The notes beneath the pieces are model-generated. The model made no database searches, had not been told where the DNA came from, and saw nothing but the letters and a program-made list of their open reading frames with translations. Positions 26,295-34,914 of a stretch of 64,000 nt of DNA are shown here, in pieces. The translations under genes were made by a program, and so were the position numbers. This DNA is from Bacillota bacterium (GTDB lineage: Bacteria; Bacillota; Clostridia; Lachnospirales; Lachnospiraceae). The number at the start of each line of letters is the position of its first letter. Position 1 is the stretch's first letter. The DNA is taken from positions 62,001 through 126,000 of the forward strand of contig JAEZTJ010000078.1 in the NCBI GenBank assembly GCA_023421505.1, in the 5' to 3' direction.

Positions 26295-27506
26295 ATGAAA
26301 ATCAGCAGAAGTAATAAGCTAGGCATCAATTTGTTATTCATTAATGCCTGTATTTATATAACCTTCTCCTTATATGCCCCCTTCCTAAGCTCTTATTACT
26401 CAAAGGCAGGATTAAATGCTCTTCAAATAGGTATTCTTTTGACCGTTGGGCCGTTAGTTGCTATCGTTATTCAGCCTCTATGGGCGATTTTGAGCGATAA
26501 AACCGGTCGAAGGAAAGATATTTTAATGCTGGTTATTATCGGTAGCGGTATTTCCATATTCAGCTATTATCTGGGCAATACCTTTCTGACCTTTTTAATA
26601 GCTGCTTCCTTGCTGGCAATATTCAGCAATTCAATTGCTCCATTAAACGATGCAATAACTCTCCGCTTCACCAACAGATACCAGCTAGATTTCTCCCGTA
26701 TCAGAATGGGCGGTACTATTGGCTATGCGATATTTGTAATTATTGCTGGTATTATTGTAAAACAGAATCCGAAAATCCAGTTTGTACTGGGCTTTGTAGG
26801 CTATTTGGTTACTTTACTCATGGTTCGCAAGCTGCCGCAGGATGAGAAGCAATCTGATAGTAAAACGAAAAAAAGTACCTCCATAGAGGCACCAAAATCT
26901 TCAGGCTTAGGACTCTTACATATCTTTGAATCAAAGCAAATATACTTCATGCTCGCCTTTGCTTTTATCAGTCAAGCAGGCTTAAGCTTTAACGGCAGCT
27001 TTATCGGCGTATATATGATTAAATTAGGCTTAAGTGAGACTATGATTGGAATTATTAACAGTATCTGTGCCTTCAGTGAGATTCCGGTACTCTTCGTCAT
27101 TAACTGGGTGCTTCGTAAAATCAACACTTCGAAGATTATTGTCTTCTCCAGTGTTCTTTTGGGCATCAGAATTTTATTAATTTCTAGCTCCAACCTTGGC
27201 CTTATGATGGCTGCTCAGGCTTTGAACGGCCTGACTTATATGACTATTTATTTTAGCTGTGCGGTATTTATCAGTAGAAATGTGAAACAGGAAAACCAAT
27301 CTAAGGGACAAAGCGTATTAACAATTGTTCAAGCCGGAATCGGCAGCATCGTAGGTAATATCGTCGGTGGATTTTTTGTTGACAGCTTCGGCCTTAATAT
27401 TGCATATCGATATATGGCTGCACTTATTATTATCGTTTCTATCCTATTGGCAGTGCTGCAGTACTTATATAATAAAAACTCAAAAGTAGTACATCAGACT
27501 AGTTAA
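26295..27506 (+). CDS. MFS transporter
   Basis: 403 residues with about 12 membrane helices. The cytoplasmic loop after helix 2 has the MFS motif SDKTGRRKD, and an LNDAITLRF segment with the following RMGGTIGYAIFVI resembles the MFS_1-like group that includes the 3-phenylpropionate (HcaT) and nucleoside carriers. A charged loop (QDEKQSDSKTKKSTSIE) separates the halves. The substrate cannot be assigned. AAGGAG lies 8 nt before the ATG. Its 3' end overlaps the convergent permease gene by 8 nt. Confidence 0.85.
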   Translation: MKISRSNKLGINLLFINACIYITFSLYAPFLSSYYSKAGLNALQIGILLTVGPLVAIVIQPLWAILSDKTGRRKDILMLVIIGSGISIFSYYLGNTFLTFLIAASLLAIFSNSIAPLNDAITLRFTNRYQLDFSRIRMGGTIGYAIFVIIAGIIVKQNPKIQFVLGFVGYLVTLLMVRKLPQDEKQSDSKTKKSTSIEAPKSSGLGLLHIFESKQIYFMLAFAFISQAGLSFNGSFIGVYMIKLGLSETMIGIINSICAFSEIPVLFVINWVLRKINTSKIIVFSSVLLGIRILLISSSNLGLMMAAQALNGLTYMTIYFSCAVFISRNVKQENQSKGQSVLTIVQAGIGSIVGNIVGGFFVDSFGLNIAYRYMAALIIIVSILLAVLQYLYNKNSKVVHQTS

Positions 27507-28155
27507 TTTTCTCATAGACTATTTTACCCAGCCATAAAAAGAATAGCCAAAGTGCGACTGTAATAAATAGAATGGAAAAAATGATAAATATTAACTTTCC
27601 ATCAAAAACATTTTGCCGGCAAAAAAATCTTTCTATAACCGGAGTAAAAAGCATTAATGGAAAATAAAGCAGCATTGCGAGATAAATTCCCAGGGACATA
27701 ACGTGCATTACATTAACGATCATACCTGAGGTTAAAAGAATGCTTATCACTACTAAAAGCAGACTAGCAATCTGCTTACCAACCGCAAAATCACCATGTT
27801 TCCCCACAAAACCGAGTCCCAGACAGGCTAAGGTAATGATTAGTTGTATTATTAATAAAATCAAAGTCTTCGCATATTTATTTATCAGAAAATGCAGTCT
27901 GGTTGTTGGAAAATAGATAATTTTTTCTGTATTCAATTCAAAGTTAATATCCCCTCTGGATACAATAAAATTATGATAGAGTATACAGGTAACGAACATA
28001 TTAACAAATATGATATAATTGAATAAACTCTGTGCTTTCATGAAACCGAAAAAGACTCCGCTTATAAAATAGATGGTATCCGTTATTACAATGATACCAT
28101 TACCTCCTATTTTCTTTGCAAACAGAGCTTTATCAAACACCTTATGCCTTTCCAT
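27499..28155 (-). CDS. ABC-2-type permease-like membrane protein
   Basis: 218 residues from the ATG after AGGGGAGAATACAAA; the frame extends 36 nt further but without an SD. Six helices are visible (for example FFGFMKAQSLFNYIIFVNMF, LILLIIQLIITLACLGLGF). No sequence motif names the substrate. It overlaps the end of the ATPase gene by 14 nt, so it is probably the membrane subunit of that ABC transporter, as in YtrA-controlled exporter operons. Confidence 0.7.
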   Translation of the reverse strand: MERHKVFDKALFAKKIGGNGIIVITDTIYFISGVFFGFMKAQSLFNYIIFVNMFVTCILYHNFIVSRGDINFELNTEKIIYFPTTRLHFLINKYAKTLILLIIQLIITLACLGLGFVGKHGDFAVGKQIASLLLVVISILLTSGMIVNVMHVMSLGIYLAMLLYFPLMLFTPVIERFFCRQNVFDGKLIFIIFSILFITVALWLFFLWLGKIVYEKIN

Positions 28156-29035
28156 TTTGTATTCTCCCCTTACTATAATAATACATAACATCCTCCAGTG
28201 TCGGCCTTTGCAGCATCCCCTTACCGGAAGCTATGTATTGAAGATCTTCTTCTCCCAGCTCAGCTGCCATTGCCTCAAAGCCTCCCGGGTATTTTCTTGT
28301 GCCTATCAGCTTCTTAGGTGATAGGCCTAGTAATAACTCCTGTTTTCCCTTTATGATCGTATGCGCTTCCAGTAAGGTTTCCTTATCTTCAGATAATACT
28401 ATCTCTCCTTTATTCACTAATGTAATATAATCTGCAATCTTGTCTAAATCACTAGTAATATGTGTTGAAAAAAGGATACCCATCTTCTCTTCTGCGATCA
28501 ATTCCTGTAAGAGGCTTATAAATTCCCTGCGAAAAATCGGGTCCAATCCATCGTTTGGCTCATCCATAATCAGTAATCTTGGATTATGCGAAAGGGCAAA
28601 AGCCAACTGAAATCTTGATACCATACCTTTTGATAAGGATAAAATATTCTGTTTTCCGTTTAGGCAAAATCTATTTAAGTAGGACTCAAATTTCGCCATA
28701 TCAAAGTCATTGTAGTATTTCCCGAAGAGCTCGGCGTTCTCCAATAAAGTATATGTTTTTACAAATGGACACTCATCCGCTACAAATCCGATTTCATTCT
28801 TCGCCTTAATTTCTTCCTTAATGTTGTCATAACCGCAGACCCGAACTGTTCCAGAGTTCTTGACAAGTACATTCTGGATCAACTTCAGGATGGTAGTTTT
28901 GCCTGCACCGTTTCTTCCGATAAAACCCATTATATAACCAGCGTCAAGTGTAAAGCTTACATTATCAATCTCAAACCCCTTAAATTTTTTGCATAAATCC
29001 TGCACTAAAAGAACTGTATTTCCTAATTTTATCAT
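28142..29035 (-). CDS. ABC transporter ATP-binding protein
   Basis: 297 residues from the ATG after TGGAGGATTAGT; longer readings run through a repeat. P-loop GRNGAGKTT, signature LSLSKGMVSRFQLAFALS, Walker B LLIMDEPNDGLD, H-loop STHIT. The extra C-terminal 90 residues are typical of export/immunity-type ATPases (YtrB, BcrA-like). It overlaps the permease gene. The SD is donated by hairpin repeat R4. Confidence 0.88.
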   Translation of the reverse strand: MIKLGNTVLLVQDLCKKFKGFEIDNVSFTLDAGYIMGFIGRNGAGKTTILKLIQNVLVKNSGTVRVCGYDNIKEEIKAKNEIGFVADECPFVKTYTLLENAELFGKYYNDFDMAKFESYLNRFCLNGKQNILSLSKGMVSRFQLAFALSHNPRLLIMDEPNDGLDPIFRREFISLLQELIAEEKMGILFSTHITSDLDKIADYITLVNKGEIVLSEDKETLLEAHTIIKGKQELLLGLSPKKLIGTRKYPGGFEAMAAELGEEDLQYIASGKGMLQRPTLEDVMYYYSKGRIQNGKA

Positions 29036-29041
29036 ACTAAT

Positions 29042-29079
29042 CCTCCATGCCGCCAAAAACCTGCGAATTTGGGTAGCGT
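29042..29079. repeat. Hairpin repeat R4 (SD donor)
   Basis: CCTCCATGCCGCCAAAAACCTGCGAATTTGGGTAGCG: imperfect arms GCCGCCAAA / TTTGGGTAGC. On the minus strand it ends in GGCGGCATGGAGG, the SD of the ATPase gene. A close relative lies at 51901-51940. Confidence 0.55.
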
Positions 29080-29161
29080 CAACAAACCCACGAATTAGTG
29101 CAGCAGTATAATTTTTGCACTTTTCTATAATTTGCACTACCATAACATGATATCCGTTGAA

Positions 29162-29194
29162 TTAGTTTGTGCCGAGGAAGACACAGGCACAAAC
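29162..29194. repeat. Hairpin with 10-bp arms
   Basis: AGTTTGTGCC / GGCACAAACT around a 13-nt loop, then TACTAAGTGTGAATTA. Related tails occur at 33580-33612 (AAACTTCTAAGTATGAATTA) and 54667-54692 (AAACTTGTTAAGTGTAAGATT), so it is probably part of the same repeat group as R1, R2 and R4. Confidence 0.45.
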
Positions 29195-29234
29195 TACTAA
29201 GTGTGAATTATGCTTTATTAATAATTCTCACTAC

Positions 29235-29630
29235 CTATTCCTGATATAGCATATCTATCATATCCTTAACGTCCTTTGCTTCCAGCCCAACTGCCTTACA
29301 TTCCTTCACGATTTCCGCAATCTGAGCTTCCAGCATTACGATTCTCTTCTCCATCAACATATCCGTATTTTGCTCACATACATAGAAGCCTTTACCGGTG
29401 ACAGAATAGATTAATCCTTCCCGCTCTAATTCCTCATAGGCACGCTTCGTTGTAATCACGCTGATTTGCAAATCCTTCGCGAGCCCTCGGATGGAAGGCA
29501 GTGCTTCCCCCGGCTTAATATCCTTATTCATTATCGCAAGCTTGATCTGATTCATAATCTGTTCATAGATTGCCAGATTATTATTTGCTGAAAATATAAT
29601 GCTTAAAATAGCGGGTCTCCTTTCCATCAC
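29235..29630 (-). CDS. GntR-family (YtrA-type) regulator
   Basis: 131 residues. An N-terminal winged helix (IYEQIMNQIKLAIMNKDIKPGEALPSIRGLAKDL, TTKRAYEELEREGLIYSVTGKGFYV) and a short C-terminal helix pair without an effector domain define the YtrA subgroup. These control ABC exporter operons, which fits the ATPase and permease genes downstream. The start is uncertain: GGAAAGGAG lies inside the first codons, so translation may begin several residues later than the first ATG. Confidence 0.87.
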   Translation of the reverse strand: MMERRPAILSIIFSANNNLAIYEQIMNQIKLAIMNKDIKPGEALPSIRGLAKDLQISVITTKRAYEELEREGLIYSVTGKGFYVCEQNTDMLMEKRIVMLEAQIAEIVKECKAVGLEAKDVKDMIDMLYQE

Positions 29631-29646
29631 TATGCTGGATTACATA

Positions 29647-29718
29647 ATTGCTGAATTATATACTTTTATTAATTGTATACGCAGTATATACAATACGTAA
29701 ACTAATGAGATTCACAAT
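29647..29718. repeat. MITE-like element, copy C (short form)
   Basis: 72 bp: ATTGCTGAAT, TTTTATTAATTGTATACGCA, GTATATACAATACG, ACTAATGAGATTCACAAT. Both ends match copy A but the central stem is gone, as if the loop were deleted. It lies between the GntR gene and the upstream ATPase gene. Confidence 0.7.
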
Positions 29719-29738
29719 CACCTGATTATGCTGACTGC

Positions 29739-30488
29739 TTAAATGGCCTCTTGATGCAGTCTTTTTCCTATTACAATTCCGGGATTCAATGCTACGATCT
29801 GCTTTTGTGAACCCCTGATCAGAGCGTAGTGCGTCATCAGCTCTTCCTTTGAAAGGGAGAAAAGCTGTCTGCCATTCTGAATAAAGGTAATATAGTCTGC
29901 TATTTTATCAAGCTCGTCAGTTAAGTGCGTCGAATAGAGAATGCTTCTCCTTCCGTCAGAAATAATATCACACATAACCTCAATCAGCTCTCTTCTGAAA
30001 ACGGGATCTAAACCTGAGGTTGGCTCATCAAATACCAACAGTCTCGCATCATGGGACAACGCAAAAGCAAGCTGAAACTTCATTTGATTTCCCTTTGAAA
30101 GCTTCTTGAGAGGCTTTCTTATATCTAACTCAAATAAATTGCAATAATCTTCGAAGGTGCTATATTCCCATTTTGGATAATATCTTCCGTACATTTTTGC
30201 ATTATCTCTGGCTGATAGATTCTTAACAAAGAGATTTTCGTCCAGTACAAAGCCAATATTTGATTTTGCGGCCTTTTCCTGTTTCACCAAGTCATAGCCG
30301 CATACTTTAATACTCCCCTCCTTTGGTTTATATAAGCCTAGAAGTGTTAGTATTAAAGTGGTCTTTCCTGCTCCGTTCGGACCAATCAGCCCCATGATAT
30401 AACCAGGCTCCAATAAGATATTTATCCCTTCCAGCTGAAATCTATCCAGCTGTTTTGTTAAGTTTGTAACCTCCAGAATATAATTCAT
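29739..30488 (-). CDS. ABC transporter ATP-binding protein
   Basis: About 249 residues. P-loop GPNGAGKTT, signature LKKLSKGNQMKFQLAFALS, Walker B LLVFDEPTSGLD, H-loop STHLT. It resembles the second ATPase 600 bp downstream and its C-terminus is short. The start is not certain: I take the ATG of MNYILEVTNL, which aligns with family N-termini; the frame is open for 11 more codons. No permease adjoins it, so it may share the downstream permease or be an orphan. Confidence 0.82.
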   Translation of the reverse strand: MNYILEVTNLTKQLDRFQLEGINILLEPGYIMGLIGPNGAGKTTLILTLLGLYKPKEGSIKVCGYDLVKQEKAAKSNIGFVLDENLFVKNLSARDNAKMYGRYYPKWEYSTFEDYCNLFELDIRKPLKKLSKGNQMKFQLAFALSHDARLLVFDEPTSGLDPVFRRELIEVMCDIISDGRRSILYSTHLTDELDKIADYITFIQNGRQLFSLSKEELMTHYALIRGSQKQIVALNPGIVIGKRLHQEAI

Positions 30489-30577
30489 TACAAATTCCAT
30501 ACCTTTCTTATATGACTGCATAGATGCTATAGGTAATAGCTATCTGCATCCGTAACTATATTATAGTTAAACAAATC

Positions 30578-30631
30578 AGAAGGTGTGCATATACTGTATA
30601 TATCTATATGCACAGTATATGCACACCTTCT
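30578..30631. repeat. Perfect 20-bp inverted repeat
   Basis: AGAAGGTGTGCATATACTGT (30578-30597) and its exact complement (30612-30631) with a 14-nt loop. No T-run follows on either strand, so it is not a classical terminator. It may be a small mobile or regulatory palindrome in the ATPase gene leader. Confidence 0.7.
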
Positions 30632-30766
30632 AGGATTGTCAACCACTATTTTCATATAATTACCGAACCATTACACTTTTTATCTGCTCTAGAATACTTA
30701 AGTTTTTTATAATTCATATAAATCAATATAGCCAAAGTATTCTGTAAACCTCTCGAAATACCTGTA

Positions 30767-31027
30767 TTACAATTCTCGTAAAATCAGATCTGTAATGCCC
30801 GGGTTCATGCCAAGTTCAATCCTGATTACTCTTTTATGCTTTCTGTAATCCTTCTGAACCATATCCTTTAGTTCTGATCCGTTATGATATCCATGAATAA
30901 TACGGATACGATAAATGCTATTATCTGCTTTTTTTAACCGACTATCAATAGTAAGCTTCGCCTGATACTTTGTCATTCCGTGTATATCTAATTCAATAAT
31001 CCCTGTATTTACATTATTCTTCATCAA
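30767..31027 (-). CDS. Small Smr-domain protein
   Basis: 86 residues, a stand-alone Smr domain: LDIHGMTKYQAKLTID at the start, then RIIHGYHNGSELKDMV, the HGxG-like nuclease motif region, and LGMNPGITDLILRE. Smr domains cut or bind branched or stalled-ribosome nucleic acids; stand-alone copies are common in Firmicutes and their role is mostly unproven. It lies 7 nt behind the YccF gene and should be co-transcribed. Confidence 0.8.
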   Translation of the reverse strand: MMKNNVNTGIIELDIHGMTKYQAKLTIDSRLKKADNSIYRIRIIHGYHNGSELKDMVQKDYRKHKRVIRIELGMNPGITDLILREL

Positions 31028-31034
31028 TTATGTC

Positions 31035-31403
31035 TCACTTATTATATTCAATCGTAGCGCCAAAGGGCATTAAGGCGAGCTTAGCTATCTTAAAGTGCTG
31101 TAAACCGAAGGGAATTCCTATAATTGTAATACAAAATAAAATTCCAATAGAAAATGACTCAATTGCTAACACCAAACCCGAGAAAATAAGCCACAATATA
31201 TTTAATAACAGTGAGCCTGCTCCACCGCCGTATTTAACTTCCTTTCCAAAGGGGAAGAAACAAAGTCCCGCAAGCTTAAAGCATTGTAAACCGACCGGTA
31301 TTCCTATAATCGTAATACACCATAAAGCACCTGCTAATAACCAGCTTAATCCACTTAAGAAACCACCAAAGATAAACCAGATCGCATTACCCAAACATCC
31401 CAT
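31035..31403 (-). CDS. YccF-domain inner membrane protein
   Basis: 122 residues from the ATG with GGAGG upstream; a TTG 15 nt earlier overlaps the SD. Two internal copies of the YccF domain (each LWCITIIGIPVGLQCFKLAGLCFFPFG-like, at about 28-55 and 86-118) with paired membrane helices. The function of the family is unknown. It heads a two-gene unit with the Smr gene. Confidence 0.85.
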   Translation of the reverse strand: MGCLGNAIWFIFGGFLSGLSWLLAGALWCITIIGIPVGLQCFKLAGLCFFPFGKEVKYGGGAGSLLLNILWLIFSGLVLAIESFSIGILFCITIIGIPFGLQHFKIAKLALMPFGATIEYNK

Positions 31404-31493
31404 ACAATAATCCTCCAATCAATGTTAGTTATTTTATTTTTAATTTGATCAGCCTTAAGTTAATTGTCTTGAATTACTCCATTCTAAAGCCCC

Positions 31494-31563
31494 TGCCTTT
31501 TAGGCATAAATCCTGAAGAATAGCGCCTTTTGCTATTCTTCATAAGCCTCGTATGTGAGGCTT
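31494..31563. other. Three tandem hairpins
   Basis: TGCC/GGCA (31494-31506), GAAGAATAGC/GCTATTCTTC (31515-31541) and AAGCCTC/GAGGCTT (31544-31563) in a row, preceded by AAAGCCCCTGCC. The region resembles the end hairpins of IS200/IS605-type elements, but no transposase or TnpB gene is present. It could also be a leader of the yccF gene. Origin uncertain. Confidence 0.35.
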
Positions 31564-31752
31564 TTGGCCTGCATGTCTTTTGCGGAACTAAATTGCATCA
31601 AAATAAATAATCTGTACTTAGTTTATCATATATTTCTACTAAATTCTATGCTATACGAGTAATATAATCAATTCCTAATGTTCTTGCAATTTACTAGTTT
31701 TTACACTTTTATCCTAGTTTTGTAATTTGATATTATATTTTGAATCAGAAAA

Positions 31753-31772
31753 GAGCCCAATTAACTGAGCTC
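31753..31772 (-). terminator. Terminator of prfC
   Basis: Short stem GAGCTC / GGGCTC followed on the minus strand by TTTTC, about 95 nt past the prfC stop. Confidence 0.6.
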
Positions 31773-31865
31773 CTTACTTCTATTTACCAAAGAATTCAAA
31801 CTATACAATTATAATTTGTAATGAAATACTAATTGCCTAAAACAATTACCCATTTAATATTGTTA

Positions 31866-33452
31866 TTATCTTCCAAACTCGGATAATATTAATTCCTTAT
31901 TTCTGTCAAGTGCCATCTGTATGCTCCAACGATTAACAAACAATAAAAGCGGATTCCCCTTCAAATCCTTTATTTTCTTGGTATCAGAGGATAGACTTAA
32001 TTTGCTGATATCTATCTCCTTATTTTCAATCCAACGAATGTACTCGTAGGCAAGAGTATCCATACGGATTTCAACACCGTACTCTGACTGCAGGCGGAAT
32101 TTGAGTACATCAAACTGAAGTGTTCCTACGACGCCAACAATAATCTCCTCCATACCGGTATTATATTCCTGAAAAATTTGTATCGCACCTTCCTGCGCGA
32201 TCTGAGATATTCCCTTCAAGAATTGCTTTCTCTTCATGGTATCTACCTGACGGACTTTGGCAAAATGCTCCGGTGAAAAGGTAGGAATCCCTTCATAAGT
32301 AAATTTCTTATCCGCTATGCATAGCGTATCGCCAATCGAGAAGATACCGGGGTCAAATACACCAATGATATCACCGGCATAGGCTTCCTCTATAATTGTT
32401 CTTTCCTGTGCCATCAGCTGCTGTGGTTGGGAAAGGCGGATTTTTTTATTACCCTGAACATGATTTACTTCCATTCCGGCAGTGAACTTACCGGAGCAAA
32501 TTCTCATAAAGGCGATACGGTCACGATGCGCTTTATTCATATTTGCCTGAATCTTAAAAACAAAAGCAGAAAAATCATTCTCTACCGGATCAACCGGGCC
32601 TTCAGAGGAAACTCTTGGAAGTGGAGAAGTCGTCATCGCCAGATACCGCTTTAAAAATGCCTCTACTCCGAAGTTCGTTAATGCTGAACCAAAGAAAACA
32701 GGGGTCAGTTTACCACTGAGTACCAGATCGAGGTCAAATTCACTGCTGGCCCCATCGATTAGCTCTATTTCATCTGCAAGAATATTATGATTTTCCTTAC
32801 CAATCAGGGAATCAAGACTTGGATCTCCCAGCTCCACTTCAACGGTATCAACTTCCTTCTGTCCATTATTCGCTGCATAAAAACGGTTGATATGCTTCGT
32901 CTCCCTGTCATAGATTCCTTTAAAATTTTTGCCTGAGCCAATAGGCCAGTTAATCGGGCAGGTACGAATTCCCAGCACTGTCTCTATATCATCCAGTAAT
33001 TCAAAGGTATTTCTAGATTCACGGTCTAATTTATTAATAAATGTAAAAATCGGTATCCCACGCATAACACATACTTTAAACAGCTTCTCTGTCTGCGTCT
33101 CAACACCCTTCGATGCATCAATCACCATAACTGCCGAATCTGCTGCCATAAGTGTACGGTAGGTGTCCTCTGAGAAGTCCTGATGTCCAGGCGTATCCAA
33201 TATATTAATACAATAATCATTGTAATTAAATTGCATAACAGATGAGGTTACGGAGATACCACGCTGCTTCTCAATCTCCATCCAGTCCGAAACAGCATGC
33301 TTTTCTGTCTTTTTGCCCTTAACCGAACCTGCAAGGTTAATTGCTCCGCCATAAAGCAGCAGCTTCTCTGTCAGGGTAGTTTTACCTGCATCCGGGTGGG
33401 ATATAATTGCAAAGGTTCTTCTCTTTTTTATTTCATCAGCATAATTACTCAA
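31866..33452 (-). CDS. prfC: Peptide chain release factor 3
   Basis: 528 residues, the standard RF3 length. A TTG start is supported by GGAGG 7 nt upstream. G-domain motifs: HPDAGKTT at 19-26, RGISVTSSV switch region, DTPGH at 86-90, NKLD at 140-143. C-terminal RF3 domains include QANMNKAHRDRIAFMRICSG and GVVGTLQFDVLKFRL. It is a GTPase that removes RF1/RF2 from the ribosome after peptide release. Monocistronic with its own terminator. Confidence 0.97.
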   Translation of the reverse strand: MSNYADEIKKRRTFAIISHPDAGKTTLTEKLLLYGGAINLAGSVKGKKTEKHAVSDWMEIEKQRGISVTSSVMQFNYNDYCINILDTPGHQDFSEDTYRTLMAADSAVMVIDASKGVETQTEKLFKVCVMRGIPIFTFINKLDRESRNTFELLDDIETVLGIRTCPINWPIGSGKNFKGIYDRETKHINRFYAANNGQKEVDTVEVELGDPSLDSLIGKENHNILADEIELIDGASSEFDLDLVLSGKLTPVFFGSALTNFGVEAFLKRYLAMTTSPLPRVSSEGPVDPVENDFSAFVFKIQANMNKAHRDRIAFMRICSGKFTAGMEVNHVQGNKKIRLSQPQQLMAQERTIIEEAYAGDIIGVFDPGIFSIGDTLCIADKKFTYEGIPTFSPEHFAKVRQVDTMKRKQFLKGISQIAQEGAIQIFQEYNTGMEEIIVGVVGTLQFDVLKFRLQSEYGVEIRMDTLAYEYIRWIENKEIDISKLSLSSDTKKIKDLKGNPLLLFVNRWSIQMALDRNKELILSEFGR

Positions 33453-33539
33453 TGTAAATCCTCCAAACTATTTATCAAACTATCTCATCATATATTATCA
33501 GGAAGAACATTGTCAAGATAAAGCCATATATTTCTTACA

Positions 33540-33612
33540 TACTTAATATGCCTGCCCTTTGAAATAGTTTATTTCTATGAATAAACAGGCAAAAACTTCT
33601 AAGTATGAATTA
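33540..33612. repeat. Degenerate palindromic repeat
   Basis: Imperfect arms CATACTTAATATGCCTG / CAGGCAAAAACTTCTAAGTATG. The right tail (AAACTTCTAAGTATGAATTA) matches the tails near 29180 and 54670, so it belongs to the same short repeat group. Confidence 0.4.
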
Positions 33613-33663
33613 ACTTTCATCACTTAGGTCACTTCTATTATTGACTAATTTATTACCAAATAA

Positions 33664-33683
33664 AAAGAAGGTCACCCTTCTTC
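33664..33683 (-). terminator. Terminator of the dienelactone-hydrolase gene
   Basis: GAAGG/CCTTC stem with a 4-nt loop, then TTTTTATTT on the minus strand, directly at the gene end. Confidence 0.55.
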
Positions 33684-34283
33684 TTATCCAATAGATATCA
33701 AGAATTCAGCAGTCAGCATCAATGCTTTTTCACTGGAGTTTAGATGATAATTCACTGAGTAGGTATCTAAAAAACCATGTTTACCAGTTAGTACCTCTGT
33801 TCTTATATCTTCTTTATGCCGCAAACCTTCCACTACACTATCTACGTCAAAGGAGTCTTCCATTGCAAATATGAGTAAGGTTGGACATTTTGGCATAACT
33901 GAGATATAATCTCTGATTCTTGAGCCATAATAACCAACCATACCATCATAAAATCCACTCGAGGTGCATCTCCATGCTATCGTAGCACCTATGCTAAAGC
34001 CCATAAGAAGTACTTTTTTATAGCTTTGCCTTAACTGCTTCGCCTTTATATTAATTTGCTCAAATATATCAAAACCAATCGTATCCTTAAAATTTAAATA
34101 AGCTTCTTCACTTTGACTATAATCGAAAGGCCTATCCCTGCTTAATAGATTAGGACAATAAACATCATAACCCTTATTTAGATAGTATTGGCAAACCTCC
34201 TCAATATGTTTGTTGATCCCATATATTTCATGTAGGAGGATCATCGCCTTATTATTATTATTGATATATTCTTTATACTTCAT
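33684..34283 (-). CDS. Dienelactone hydrolase-family alpha/beta hydrolase
   Basis: 199 residues. Alpha/beta hydrolase fold with LLHEIYGINKHIEEVCQYY at the start (the conserved Glu of the family), the nucleophile elbow GFSIGA near residue 95, and late Asp (EDSFDVD) and His (GKHGF). Classical dienelactone hydrolase uses Cys at the elbow; Ser here suggests an esterase-like relative. The substrate is unknown. First of a run of single-gene accessory enzymes. Confidence 0.8.
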   Translation of the reverse strand: MKYKEYINNNNKAMILLHEIYGINKHIEEVCQYYLNKGYDVYCPNLLSRDRPFDYSQSEEAYLNFKDTIGFDIFEQINIKAKQLRQSYKKVLLMGFSIGATIAWRCTSSGFYDGMVGYYGSRIRDYISVMPKCPTLLIFAMEDSFDVDSVVEGLRHKEDIRTEVLTGKHGFLDTYSVNYHLNSSEKALMLTAEFLISIG

Positions 34284-34336
34284 AATCTTCCTTCTATATT
34301 AATTAATTTTTTGCTTTATATATATCTTTTTGTCAC

Positions 34337-34885
34337 CTACCCGACATATTGATTTTTCGTTATCGCATATAAATTACTATCCTGAAAACCCGAATTACAA
34401 TAATAATATTCTTTTGCATAGCCCTCTAACTTCATGCCCACCTTCTCTAGTACTCTACCGGAGGCTATATTATTAATAGAATGCGTCGCTTCAAGCCTAT
34501 TTAACCCAATATCAACCAGCATATATTCTATTACTGCTTTCACAGCTTCCGTCATATAGCCCTTGGACCAATATTGTTTCGCCAGACAATACCCCAGGAG
34601 AGCCTTTTGATGATAGTCATCAACGTTAACAATACTTACTGAACCGATTAGTATATCATTAAACTGTATCCCCCATTGATATGTAGTATTTGATTTATAT
34701 TCCTTAAAAACTTCTATAATATAGCCCCGTGTATATTCTACACTGTCATGCGGCTTCCAACACTCATATCTGCATACCTCCGGGTCACTCATCCATTGAA
34801 ATACCATCTCAGCATCCTCAGGATTTATTTTTCTAAGCAGTAACCGCTCTGTTTTTAATTGTTGTGTTCCTTTGTGTTTCATCAT
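34337..34885 (-). CDS. GNAT acetyltransferase (RimJ/RimL type)
   Basis: 182 residues. LKTERLLLRKINPEDAEMVFQWM, GSVSIVNVDDYHQKALLGYCLAKQYWSKGYMTEAVKAVIEYM (the acetyl-CoA loop Q/KxYWxxGxM), and RLEATHSINNIASGRVLEKVGM are the marks of the RimJ/RimL/SpeG-like group that acetylates protein N-termini or small amines. Substrate unknown. The neighbouring gene upstream is another GNAT. Confidence 0.87.
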   Translation of the reverse strand: MMKHKGTQQLKTERLLLRKINPEDAEMVFQWMSDPEVCRYECWKPHDSVEYTRGYIIEVFKEYKSNTTYQWGIQFNDILIGSVSIVNVDDYHQKALLGYCLAKQYWSKGYMTEAVKAVIEYMLVDIGLNRLEATHSINNIASGRVLEKVGMKLEGYAKEYYYCNSGFQDSNLYAITKNQYVG

Positions 34886-34914
34886 TGATATTTTCTCTAC
34901 CCCTCTTATCAGAA

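Noticed and set aside
29036..29143. N-terminal extension of the ABC ATPase
   Set aside because: It covers repeat R4, has no SD, and family members start at the internal ATG behind GGAGG.
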